Assembly: GCA_021209875.1 (NCBI GenBank)
Contig: JAGYVD010000010.1
Location: 2,604,001-2,668,000 of the forward strand
Reading direction: 5' to 3'
From: Rosellinia necatrix
Taxonomy: Eukaryota > Ascomycota > Sordariomycetes > Xylariales > Xylariaceae
Length of the DNA stretch: 64,000 bases
The notes under the pieces were generated by a model, which saw nothing but the letters and a program-made list of their open reading frames with translations, was not told the DNA's origin and searched no databases. The position numbers and the translations under genes are program-made. Every line of letters begins with the position of its first letter. The first letter of the stretch is position 1. Below are positions 49,174-60,589 of this stretch, piece by piece.

Positions 49174-49919
49174 ATCAGCTGGTTGGGCGCTTTGTGCGGC
49201 TCGGCTCCGCTTGGAAGGGTGACGGTGATGTGTCAATTCTTTCCCTGCTTTCTATTAGAAATGTATGTGATGATATAATGCGAGGATGTGAAGCGTACAT
49301 ATGAGAAGAAGCGACATTTCGGCGTCCTAATCGCTCGGGGGCGTAGGAGGAAGCCAGGAACAATTGGAATCGATGTGGATTATATCTCCGCCAGACAAGA
49401 TTTACAAATAGAACTAGAGGGCACTTGCCTGTGTGACCTTATGGTCTATTCTAGTTATGATAGATATACTTTTCCCTTCGCGCATGCAATAGAGTAACGA
49501 CGGTCAAGGATTGGGGACGGATCGCCGGAATTGTTGGCGTTCATGTATTCCCGGGTTCGAAGGGCGTCAGTTGATAGTGGCATTTATTAAACAACTCGGT
49601 CAGAGGTTCAATGTGGTGATATATATATATCCGATCCCCTTCGACTATATCTCTTTTGATACAAGTCATCCGGCATAGCAACAAGTACCTTGTGGTCTAC
49701 ATATAGTCAGTCAGGTACTGCTGCATTAAGGAATTTTGATCTGGCTATATTTAAATTTATCGTTATTAACCCATCCTGAAGCCTCGCTTGGATGGTATTG
49801 AAAGCTAGTACGGAATTATCACGGTTCATGGAGTATCCTGAATCCTCTTCTTCATAGAGCAAATTTTTGATCCTTCAATCGCCCCTTTCTACTCTGCCTT
49901 GTCGACCTGCTTCCTGGCA
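49174..49919. other. Convergent spacer, no gene
   Basis: This lies between the stop codons of the flavin-reductase-like gene and the DUF7580 gene. It includes an AT dinucleotide run at about 49618-49630. No gene is supported. Confidence 0.6.
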
Positions 49920-51682
49920 CTACCAAGCCTGACAACTTATTTGTAGCGGTATGATTACATTCTCACAATATAACCTCAATAATTCAGAATCGTCCCATTG
50001 TCGAGTTCTCTGAACACACAATGATAGGGATTGCTCGACGGCTTCTAGGTAGCGTAATGGAAACTCTTCTGCCGTCGCTCCGAGCCATTCTGTGGCCGCC
50101 GCCATGCGCTCCCGGGTTGTGCCCGTCTCGCCGAATCCCGCTGCGGAGGCCCACATCTCGAGCGTCTCGTGGTGCCAGATTTCGAGGAGTAGGATCGCGA
50201 GTTCTAACAAAGCAACCTTCGGTTCGGATCCAGGCGAATCAGCTCGGCTTATTTCAGTAACCTTCTCGATGAAGGCGATGGTGAAAACCCTCGCGTTCTT
50301 GCCGTTGGCGCCAAGTATGCATTTCACAACCTTGCTGTTGACCGCTGGGTCAGACCAGTACGTTTTCCGGAGCTGGATTACCGATGAGGCGATATCGAGT
50401 GCCAACAGGCTTCTCTGCTTTGGGGTCATTTGGAATTTCTTGTCGGCTGCCCCTTGTCGCAAAACGGCTTCCAAGGTAGTAGGTGTAGATAGTTCTCGCT
50501 GAATCTGATGGGGCTTTTTAATGAAATCAAGAGCTTGTCCCTTGAGCTTGAGGCTGAGCATATGGTCCCTGGTCTGGCTTTGCGAGACTAGATCGCATAT
50601 GCCCAGAACTTTGGTAGAGACTTCAGCCGGTTGGTTTTCCTCGAAGAGAGTAATACTCGGAACGGAACTTTTGTATTCCTGAAAGGAAACGTGCTGGCTT
50701 TGGGCTGTGAGTTGCGTGTAAAGAGGGCAGGGAAGAAAGGACTGACCTTGTATTACGAATTGGTATGCTATCAAGCACATCGTGCGGGCTTGCCTCGACA
50801 TAGGCTTCTCGAAAATGGGTTTCCATTTGAAATACCAGGTTAAATATGATTAAATTAGCTTGTAATGGGGTTTTAGTTTTGGTCGGCCTTGACTGGGGTA
50901 TTGGGTTGCGAAGCTCCAGGAACACTCTATGATTGTTTTGGCACGCGCATGCACAACTCTGACACGTGGCTATATAGAGGGCCTTGGCGGATGCCGATAC
51001 CTGGGCAAGGACTCTAGAGAGTCGCTTTGAGTTGTTCGAGGGGGACCTAGCACAATGCTCTTTCTCGGTCTTCATGCCCTTGATAATTGTCTTGAGATTT
51101 AGGCGGTCTTCGCCTAACTCCACTACAAGCGTGTTCAACGCGCCTCTCTCAATAGAGAAGGAAATTCGCTCTTGAAATTCAAAACGGCCATCAACAGTGG
51201 GATTTGCAACCAAGAGAGCAGCAAGGTCGTCTTTCGAAGCCTATTCAACAATTAGATCAGGAATATAACTATGTAGTGGTACGTACGCCTGGTAACCGCC
51301 GCACATGCCTTAATTTCTTGGATATCTTCTTAAGGCATTGCTCGTACCGCTGGAGGGTGTCCAGAAAGGTACTATAGTGAATGCCAAGGTATTTCTGGAG
51401 TTTTATGCCGGTTTTATCCTTTTGGAGTATAGATAGGCAGTCGTCAGGAGAAATATCTGTCCTGTTTTCTACCTCCTCAATGTCTGCGCTGCGAAGAAGT
51501 TGGAGTATGTCAAAATAGAACGCTGTCTGTTGAACTTTCAGCTGATATAGTAATTTGTCAAGCTGGCCTTGGTACTTGATAAGTGCAGCTAGAGTTGATT
51601 GACCCGTTTTGTAATGCTCAAGCGCGGATATTACCAGTGGTATGGCCCCGAAGACGACCCCTACAATCTCAAAGCCAGACAT
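49920..51682 (-). CDS. DUF7580-domain protein (fungal, N-terminal hydrophobic helix)
   Basis: On the minus strand, exon 1 is 51682-51287 and exon 2 starts at 51240 (intron GTACGT...AATAG, phase 0). The second junction is uncertain. The best reading is donor at 50756 and acceptor before 50704 (52 nt, ends CTCACAG), giving 554 residues and keeping the HVSF segment. The alternative uses GTCAGT at 50746 but needs a poor AAAAG acceptor. The N-terminus has a family-typical hydrophobic helix (FEIVGVVFGAIPLVISALEHY) followed by amphipathic helices. The C-terminal half (about 330-554) is helical with LLALDIASSVIQLRKTYW and ending CENVIIPLQ, as expected for DUF7580. Function is unknown. The N-terminal helix recalls HeLo-like cell-death domains, which is inference only. 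Confidence 0.82.
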
Positions 51683-52055
51683 GTTAGTCGGACTGGGAGC
51701 CTTTTGTGCCCTCGGAACTCGATCTGAGTTAAGATTCGGCCGATATCAGCATATGATTCCCGCGTCTCATAGTTTGTTTTTCGTCCTCGGCGTGTGGAGG
51801 TGGATGATTGGTCACAACGGAGCGGGGTTTGTCCTGTCAGCTTTCGAGAACACCACATCATCAGGCAGCTTCGTAGATGCGGCTGGGCAAACCCCTCACT
51901 CCCCGCCCATATACCGCTTCATCTGCCCCTAGTTCGTTAATATCACAACAGACCACTAGTATTGGGTGGGATCATTATTGGCGATTATGTATCTTGTGTT
52001 GTCTTTTGTACAGATCCTACACACTTAGTACGTTTAATTTCAACTTACCATCCCT
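51683..52055. promoter_or_regulatory. Head-to-head promoter of DUF7580 and C2H2 genes
   Basis: Only 373 bp separate the two divergent ATGs, so regulatory sequence is probably shared. I see no clear TATA element or repeat that I could assign to either gene. Confidence 0.5.
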
Positions 52056-54964
52056 ATGGATCAGCCACTACTCCACGAAGCTGGGTTGGTCGTTACAGAC
52101 GCCTTTGATAAACTCCTCAGCGCACAACAACATGACGAGTGGTCAAGGGGGCAGGATTTCATCTCGGAATCGGAGAGATTCCAGCTCTGGGCACAGAATC
52201 TGGGAATCTTCCAAGAAGGTCACGCCTCGCTAGACTACCGGGTGAGAGACGCTGTTTTTGTCAGAGACAGAATCGCGGAACTTCTACGCGAGTTAGCGGA
52301 ACACACAAACGAACTCTCTTCGATTCTCCTGGGCGAGAAAAAGCCTGCTGAACAGCTCGATGTGCCAATCGAAGATGACAGTTCTTCTACTGGATCCTCA
52401 AGCCAAAGCAGCGTTCATACCGAGCTGTCAGGCGGAGATCATTCTTTTCACGAGACTGAGTTTCGATTTCAGAGCCTCACGGAGAGGCTTGACGCTCTAT
52501 ACAGTTTAGCGGCAAGGATTCGAAATCCTAAAAACAGACCTTCGCGCACAAATAATCACTTATATAAACACATTCCTGAACAAGATCGACCAGCGTATAT
52601 ACGCAGTCGCGAGGAAATGGAAGCCAGCATTATTAGCTATATTTTGCGTCAGGATATTATGGGAACATCAAGTCATGGGAATACCCGGGCCTTGCACGGA
52701 GCAGACCTCGGGGACATCCTCTCCCAATATACACCACTCGATTGCTGGATAATCCGTCGAACAGGCAAGGCGAACGCTAGGCGCAAGCAGCAGCTTGCCT
52801 ACTGGAAAAATCATGCCGTTCGACTCGGTCAAGCCAGAAAAAAACCCACTGGAAATGTAAAACCCACCCCTGCAGCGAATAATGTTGCGTCAAGCCAGAA
52901 TATCTCTCCTTCTATCCATGACGTGGCGCAACTTGCGACTCCATCGCTTGCTACGTCAGCTTCTAAGCTTCCTAACCTAAAGCCTGAAGACATGAGATCG
53001 GTCATTTCACATCAGAGCCGCGCATCGACTATTATCTCCGTGCAGAACAATGATCTCAACTGGCCTTCGGTGCCGGAAAGACCACGTACAGGTCTGTACT
53101 TTGAGTGTCCTTACTGCAGGACTCTCTGCCCTGTTAAATATCTTGAGGAAAATGCTTGGAAGTAAGTCTTGTGTTTAGCCATTATTTCCTCGACGACGGG
53201 TTTAGCTGAGCTATTACCAGGGTACATGTCATACACGATATTCAGGCTTATCACTGCACATACGAGCGATGCCAAGACCCAAACAGGCTATACGGTTCCA
53301 AGCAAGAATGGTTGGATCATGAGAGCCAGCATAATAGGGTTTGGATATGTCAAGATCATGATGAAGAATTTGAAACGCAACCGGATTATATTGACCACCT
53401 CGAAGCGAATCATCCCGAATTCCAGCCCGATCATCTCTCAGAGGTCCTAATAAGCACTGCTGTAGGGACCTCCAGACAACCCCACAGAAACTGCCCATTC
53501 TGCCCCGCCGGCTTTACTGAGATTGTAGAAATGCAAGAACATATATCTTTGCACCTTGTACGATTGGCTCTCCTCGCACTTTCATTAGTTGGGAATCAAG
53601 CGCACAGTGACGATGAAGGAATACAGTCATCTGACAGCCACCAGCCCCAGCAGCGTGGGCGTACCGAATCTATCATTGGCGATTTTAAGTTTAAGCATGG
53701 TGAGAGATTCTATGGACTGATGCAAACATTGAACCTAAAGCTAACTTCCGAAGAACTGCAAAAGATACCTTGTGGTTTGTTACAAGTAGGAACTGGTATC
53801 TTTGGCGAACACTCGTTGGATGGGGTGCTAGCCTTTTTCGACAGTGAAAGATCAATGCTTTCTTTCTGCTATAGACCCCATGACCCCGAAATAAATATCA
53901 GAAAACTAAGAAGGCCTGAATACATTATGGAGTATCATATACTACAAATTTCACGATTTATACTTTCGATTGAACAGGACCTCTTGACGATCACGCTGAA
54001 CAGCGCCCCCGGATTTTATATACGCCACTTATACGGCACTGGAATCGCCAGGAACGCAGAAGAATTCGGTGATTCCGCTTGGCATGTGCAATGGTCTCGG
54101 GAGCGTTCCCACCATATAACGCGGCCCTCCACGGTCACCGGGGAAGATTTCAAACTGCTTGTGGACTGGCTTAGTAGTTTCCGTTTTCCTGGTTATAAAA
54201 TACTAGAAAGAGAACGGAATAAACCGCCGTGGAATGTTGGCATCAAAGCACTCGAAAAGAATAAACCCAACAACGACACTTATCGATGGATCCAGGAAGT
54301 CCACACCAATTGTCCTCCTGCTGAGAACCCTCCTGAAGCTCTGCCACCTGAGCATATTGGTAAAATGGACATCGAGGTGGAAGGGCTATCTTGGTTATCA
54401 AAATCAGAATACCATCGCGCAAACGAAAGCACCAAAGCCATCCGAAGCAGTAATAAGGGTATACAACGGATTTCAAGAGGAGAGATTAGAGTGGATCCAA
54501 TCTGTGTCTTCTGTAAAGGGCCCCCGACGAGCGACTGTAGCTGCGAAGCTCAATATGTTGAATTAGCTATGGAAGCTGCCGAAACAACTTTTTTAGGTGA
54601 GACGTATTCGAATATAGCGACCTGGGTTAAGCGAGAGTCTCAAAGTTACATCTCCAAGTTCATCCAGGGACAAATACCGGCGACAGGAACCACAGAAACA
54701 CCGGAGCCGAATGATATACGTCCAAACATACAACATCACTATCGTGAAGTGCTGGAATACTACTTCTCCTTAGTGGAACTGACCTTGCCAGCCGATGATG
54801 ACGATTTGGTGACGAACCCTCCTTTTCATATCTCCGAAGATCTCTTAGAATTCAAACGGCAGGAATTCAACTATGAACAGCCGCCATCAGGCAGGAATTT
54901 TCCGAGGCATATTATACGACCCTCGCCACCTCCTAATCTGGAGGTGGGCCCTGATAGTGATTAA
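52056..54964 (+). CDS. Modular C2H2-type fungal protein
   Basis: Exons 52056-53161 and 53221-54964 give 949 residues. The 59-nt intron is GTAAGT...TACCAG, phase 2. Residues 1-95 form a helical N-terminal module (AFDKLL, ERFQLWAQNLG, LDYRVRD) common at the start of fungal zinc-finger and signalling proteins. A Ser/Asp linker follows. Cys/His clusters lie at about 352-358 (CPYCRTLC), 372-390 (VHVIHDIQAYHCTYERC), 407-445 (WLDHE, WICQDH, HLEANH) and 469-490 (CPFCPAGF...HISLH), typical of the fungal C2H2-like array. A roughly 250-residue region (about 520-770) of unknown type follows. The C-terminal part has a CVFCKGPPTSDCSC cluster (about 807-820) before a helical segment. The array resembles fungal proteins of uncertain function rather than a classical DNA-binding finger protein. 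Confidence 0.88.
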
Positions 54965-55904
54965 TATGACGGAATGTATGCCAGGATCGAAGTTGTAATG
55001 TGTCACATATTTTAAGCTTGCTGCACCTAACCGCGTGCCCAAAGTATGTTGAGGCTTCACAGGTTCTGAATAAGAAGTGTCACAGTTCGTACTGTCTATT
55101 GTTCCAGAAATGACTTATGTCATTGCACAAGGAGGGAAGCTCCTTGTATCAGGTGGTCGCTAGCTATTCTAGCTTATATACATGATCTTTAGGTCCGTGC
55201 CTAGTGGAGGCCCGGAGGCCGGGCTTTGGTTCCGTGACACCGCGTACTCGGACAAGCACCCATGTCCAATTGTTTGGGATAACAACCTTCCAGACGTCTG
55301 GGTGATCGTGCGGCCGAGTTCTTATCATGTGGGCGGCATAAAAATGACGATAAGTGGCTCTCAGAGAATTTCGATATGCGAACCTAGTTGGACAACTATA
55401 ACCCTATAAGGAGCGGCTATGATATGTGAAAAACACGTTGCTGCGGGAGATTTAACACAGGGAGTTAGAGAAACGAGAGAATTGAGGGCTTGCATAGCGA
55501 AGAGAACTAGATCTACTCTAAAAAGCTGTCGTAGCGCCTTTCTGATAAGCTATTCGAAGATACTTCGCGAGCGGATCAAGGGGGGAAATAAGGGTAGGCA
55601 ATATTAGTCACCTTAGATAGGGATTCTCTTTTGGATGCTAAAAGCTTCAGTCCTAAGGGCTTCTATACCAACCCTTCAATATTTGTACACAGTAAACATA
55701 CTACTAGGTCGTCTGTCAAATCCCATGCCCTATTATATATCGTCGACATTAAAAGGAAGTGTGATGGCCCAGCCCTCACCACATGGACATTTACTTGCAA
55801 TATCAATACCAGTGAATTTCAAGGCCAAAGATCACCCGGGCCCAGCTGAACAAGATCGCAATAGTGTTCCCGTAGTTTGTGCGTGTTGGTTGGGTTTGGA
55901 GCCG
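54965..55904. other. Spacer without recognisable gene
   Basis: This is the 3' flank of the C2H2 gene. Short plus-strand frames (55182-55409, 55419-55607, 55631-55849) lack any motif I know. Confidence 0.5.
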
Positions 55905-56500
55905 TCATAATAGAGATATAAGGAGCCCGGTTGTCAATAGGTAGACCAAGGTTAGGGCGCCATTGCGCTGAGAGACCATATTACTGCGATTGCACTGGGG
56001 TGCCTCGTCCCTAACGAGGTCGTACTTTTCTGTCGGCTGGCGCACCTCATACACAGTATCATCCATAGTGATCATCACAGTAACCCAGAACCGGCTATCA
56101 GCATCTGAGCTCTTTGTCTCTTTCCTAATTGGCATTGCCGTCAGCGCATTGGAGCTGCCTCATGTGTCCCTTTCCAGCCCCATGTCAAGGTTGGTGTCAA
56201 CTCCGTCGCGCCCTGATCCCAGGTGATAATGGTGGTTGGAGCAGAATGTAATTCCCAGCTAGTCGTAGTGGATGGCAGTGGCACAGAGCTTTCAGAGATG
56301 GGATCATAGCAGCACTTGTCAGTGAAGGGCATCAACGAGCCTTGAGAGGTTGATAAATCTTGTGTGAGCAGTCTGCCGAGCATTACTAGAGTACTATGTT
56401 GGTCAAGCCGGAAGCTCTTGCGGCGGTGGCCTAGGGGCAACGTGTATTGTAAAAGAGAGATAAATTCGCACGGGGCATCGAGCTCACATATTTCTTCCAA
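55905..56500 (-). pseudogene. Possible remnant of a secreted/GPI-anchored protein gene
   Basis: Two minus-strand frames (56500-56141 and 56135-55905) abut in different phases and read as one protein type. The first is Thr/Trp/Pro-rich and contains a DKCCYD dipeptide-Cys motif. The second ends in a hydrophobic 18-residue tail (LTLVYLLTTGLLISLL) like a GPI-attachment signal. The frame change between them near 56138 and the lack of a clear signal peptide suggest a decayed gene. An unrecognised intron is the alternative. Confidence 0.3.
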
Positions 56501-56809
56501 CCGATCTCGTTAGGGGCCCAAATTGTGGCCTTCCATGTATCGGCATGATCCTGCATTTCTTTTAATAAAAAAAAAACTGCACTTTCGATACGACGGCAGC
56601 GATGAATAGGCATCGAGGTTGTTTATCTACCTAACAAGCGGCTCCGTAAAGGATGCGTAAATTCTTCACACACATCCAGCTCCTTCATACGGTAATACCT
56701 GCGCCTCTCTCTCATGCCATCACATTCATGCCCCCCAGGGTACGTGGCAGTGAGGCGCGAGAGCCCGGGTCTCGCTGGCGAACACCCCCACCCCAATCGT
56801 CTGCCTGCT

Positions 56810-57115
56810 TCAATGCCTCGGATGCCTTCTCGACCGTCGACAAGCTAGGATTCGGACAGTGACGCCGACAATGCTGGAAATCGCTGAAATTATTGCAAAC
56901 AAGATGCCAAAGGCTGACCCCAATGATAGTTTGCCTCCTCCAGACCCAGACTCGTCATCAGGGGGTTCGCCGCTAGGTGAAGGGTTGCCTGGCGGACCAC
57001 TAGTCGTATAGTCGGGCGTAACTTCGGGAGTATTTCCCACTCTATCGGTATAAATACACGGCAGAAGTAGCCATCGGGAATATTTACGGTGCTGAAGCGA
57101 TTATACTATAACGCC
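56810..57115 (-). pseudogene. Frame-shifted 3' end of a single-pass membrane protein gene
   Basis: On the minus strand a stretch reading IPDGYFCRVFI (about 57095-57060) is followed, in another frame, by VTPDYTTSGPPGNPSPSG, a Gly/Ser linker and one strong transmembrane helix (FGILFAIISAISSIVGVTV) with a basic tail ending at 56810. This order, Cys-containing ectodomain, proline/glycine linker, TM helix and Arg-rich stop-transfer, is common in fungal surface proteins. The frames meet near 57040. A TTATAG acceptor-like site lies just upstream of the first stretch. I could not follow the gene further upstream. Confidence 0.4.
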
Positions 57116-57853
57116 GGGGTGCAGGGCAAGGCACCTAATAAGACACAATCCCGCCTGTGACGCGAAATCCATCTTCCCCTCTTGGAACCCCCTCTTCCCG
57201 GCGGCTCAGCTGGTTCCGTGTGCCCAGGTATCTTCATAGCGTCTTTCTCTCTCCTCTTGCTCGGTGGCCCCGCCTGGTCCTCCACAGCCTGGCTACTGGA
57301 GAGAGGATGGTAGGCTACTGGGCGGTCCGGCTGGCGCGCTCAAGCTGGGATCGCGACATGGCTGATATCAACATCTGCCAGGTGGGCGTTCGTGAAGGTC
57401 GTGGACTGGGGCGGCGGAGCCGTCTGGTTGTGCGAGTAGTGCCGCATGCCCAACTGGTACCGAACCCCTTTCTCTTCCTCCTCGCTAGCCGTAGTGGATT
57501 CTCGATCACTCGCCGTTACCGTTTACCATCCCACGGGTTTTCGAGATCAGGCCAGGGGGCTCCGAGTCTACAGGTTCTAGCAGTACCTTGTCCTTATTCA
57601 AGACTTCAGGTCCTCGGGCCCGTTTTCTTCTAGGCTTGTGAAGAAAAATTTCGGGCTCAGGATGCGCTTCTAACAGCCCAACCTGGGCAGACCTTGCGTG
57701 CGGTCGCCGGCATCGGGCGACAGTTTCCGGCTTCCTGGTTCGGGTTACTCTATGAATTTAGCTTAAAGAAAAGAGTTGGCTCACAAGTATGCAGATATTA
57801 ATTACGCCCGTTTACGCCCGTTATGTTTACGGAATAAACTATGCAAGGAGTTA
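57116..57853. other. Spacer, possibly decayed upstream part of the membrane-protein remnant
   Basis: No intact gene. Minus-strand pieces such as LGMRHYSHNQTAPPPQ (about 57450-57400) look protein-like but are interrupted, so this may be degraded coding sequence upstream of the remnant at 56810-57115. Confidence 0.35.
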
Positions 57854-60255
57854 CTACACAACGCCATCCATCTCTAACACCTTCGGGTCCTTCCGGGCTT
57901 CGCAAAAAGTCTCCTTCATCTTGCTATACAGGTCTGGGTCTTCTATCTTCCATTTCGCACCATTAGGGAATACCTTCCTCCGCAGTCTATTGACCCACGG
58001 GATCAATGACCGGTAGTAAGGCGTGAATTTCTCTTCCGCAATTTTGAGGAATATACTTTCATCGCTTATCATACCAACTTTCGACAAAATCAGCTTGTTG
58101 TCACTTTCGTAATTCCAGCTCTCGAACTCAGTTGGCCCAATATCTTTGCCTGGCCCATTGTAATGAATACAGATCCAAAACAGCACCCAGAAGAATGACT
58201 CAAGATCGTGCATGAAAGAATGCTGCTGCTCGCCTATAAGTGTACCGATGGCCATAAACGCCCTTGTACCAGTCTTTCCCTTTGCTCCACTAACTCCTTC
58301 GCGTTGGTTTCTAATAGCGAGGTCAAGATCAATTAAAAAAGAAGCCCAAGAAGGATTCTCTTCTTCCTCGTTTATCATAAGATTGTTGATCGATATATCT
58401 CTATGCAAGAGGCCGGCCTTACGCAAGGACTCGTGACCCTCAATGCAGCCCTCTAGCGCGCTAAGCAGAGCCGCCCGGGAGCTTGCTTTATAGATGGGCT
58501 TTCCGTAGTCACAAAGAATGACGCGCCGGTGCACCCGATTTGGCATTCTGGTGCTGGCCTCTGTCAGAGATGTTGAATGGGATCGCTTACTAGGCGGTAA
58601 AGGGGCGTCAGTCTGGCTTGATGCCCGCTTCAGGCTAGCATTGCTGCTGGTGCGGCCCTTCCGTAAGACACTAGTACTTGGTGACGTTATCGACCGTCTC
58701 GGCCGGTAATTCTCTGCCTCCATGATGTTCAATCCACCTCGAACATTACTTCTAACGTCGTCGACTTGACCGCGAATATAAACGGTCTCATGGTAGTAGT
58801 ACCGGGCCACATTGACTGCACCGTTCTCAGTCGCCTGACGGAGTAGCTCACCTTCCTCATCCCGTTCTGTATATTGCCACGAGTCTTTAACGACAAGTGA
58901 TGTCCGTAGGTCACCCTCACGATAGGCTTTCCAACAAGTCGTTGCCCGGCCTGCCACACATGGTGCACGCTTCATCTTTGTATCGATAATAAGGCGTTCT
59001 GTCTGGCCATTCCGTTCGATCTCGATAAATCGCTGACCATTTTTTATAATGATAGTAGAATCGAATCCAAGCCCCTCCTCATCCATCCAAAGAAAGCCGA
59101 GAATCGTAGACACAAACTGCAGTCCATCTTCGTTAATGTCGAATCGTTCGGATGCCATCCCCCCGAGCCGGTCGAAAAGCCAAACCCTCATCAAAGACCC
59201 GCAGAGTGTAAATCCCAACACGAAGCGACGTGTATCTTGAGCAGCAAGCACCTCTCTGGCATACCACCCTAGGTCGAGCCACGCCTTCGATGTTGTGTCG
59301 GCGGATGGGTTGCTCTTCAGCTCACCCGGCACGAGGATCTGCGACCAGTGGCATTTGGAGTCTTTTCCAGCTTTTTGATCGCTAACAAAGCCAACATCCA
59401 GCTTGCGTTCCGCCGTGGAACCCTCAATCGGCTTGTCGGGCTGTGCCAGGGGCCTTCGTCGGTATGTCGGGATCGACTTGTAGTTCTCGGCGAATGCCGT
59501 CAGCTCCTCGCTTACTTGGGCAAACCAACATAAAACATCATTTTGATTAGCGTCTTTCGGCCAGCCTGTCCACCCACCCCGAAAACGTGGATTATTGCCT
59601 TCTATGCACTGATTAAAGAATAGCTCAGACGCTGTTCGAAGATCTGCCACAGTCCCAAAACATGTTTCGTGGAATCGAGGAACCCCAACATAGAGAGGAC
59701 CAAGCTCCAACCCAAGGACCTTGTCCACATGTTGGCGGTATTCAGAAGAATTCGCGAAGCTGCCTGTGTTATGGCGCCACGGAGTTTGTTGGATAGATGA
59801 TGCTATCGGGCCGGGGAGCGGTGTAGATTCGGTAACGGCGAGATAGACTTGGTCCCAGATCTCGTTGTCGGGCTTGTCGGCCAGAACGGCGCCGAGGAGA
59901 GGCTCGATGCGATCGAAGTCGAAGTGGTCGGAGGTAACAACAGCAGAAGTGAGTCTTATGACGTCGCTTCGAAGCGTGCCACGGCCGCTCTTTGACATGA
60001 GCAGGCCAGAAGCAGGATGGCCCCGTAGAGAGATAAGAAAAGGGATCGCGAGATTTTGGAGGTCTAGGCGCCAGTTAGAGGAGCACTCCAGCAGTACTCA
60101 CCCACCTTACCCTCTTGGCCAAGCTGACCCAGCGCGTCTCGTGAGTGGGAGAGGCCATTCTTTTCACAGGTCGAATTGAAAGCGGTCCGGAAGGCATCAA
60201 GGCATTTCCCAATAGGATTGTCTTTGAGAATCTCCGACCGCGGCTCATCTGCCAT
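57854..60255 (-). CDS. FunK1 fungal-type protein kinase
   Basis: Minus-strand exons are 60255-60111 and 60063-57854. The 47-nt intron is GTAAGG...CCTAG, phase 1, and the product is 784 residues. The join gives GQEDLQNLAIPFLISLRG, a continuous family sequence. The N-terminal FunK1-specific region (about 60-330) includes VPGELKSNP, which corresponds to the atypical lysine region. The kinase core lies at about 340-690 with a Ser/Arg-rich insertion at about 500-565. The catalytic loop is HRDISINN (602-609), and the metal-binding motif is DLD rather than DFG (627-629). The conserved GTRAFMA and EQQHSFMHDLESFFWVL blocks are intact. FunK1 kinases are expanded in filamentous fungi and often lie near incompatibility or secondary-metabolite loci. 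Substrates are unknown. No inactivating change is visible. Confidence 0.93.
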
Positions 60256-60589
60256 GGCGAGAAGTCTTTCTTTTGCCGTTGCGAATGGCGGGAGAGAGAG
60301 AATGGTGGGAGATGGGAGAAAGAAGCCACGCCTCGGACACACCTCCAGTTGACTTAGTTGACTTTGGGGCGTGTATACTTTGTTAGTTAGTGTGGATACT
60401 AGTTTGGGCCCACTTTAGCGCGCATATGCCCTTGTATTTAAACCGTATACTAATAGCCAATAGCCATCGAGTCGGGGTATAGACATCTTTTGCCTCCCCA
60501 TACTCTCCACCCACCATTTACCCACCATTTGCCCTCCTGGTCGAGGCCCACAGATTCGATCAGCGCGTTCTTCTGTCCCTGGAGTCTCA

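Noticed and set aside
47938..49304. 432-residue minus-strand and 331-residue plus-strand frames over the flavin-reductase-like gene
   Set aside because: Both are Arg/Ala/Gly-rich shadows in other frames of a GC-rich gene. Only the 48082-49173 frame shows conserved blocks.
53162..53220. The C2H2 protein as two separate genes (frames ending at 53165 and starting at 53312)
   Set aside because: A 59-nt intron with consensus ends joins them in phase and restores a continuous AWKVHVIHD segment typical of the family.
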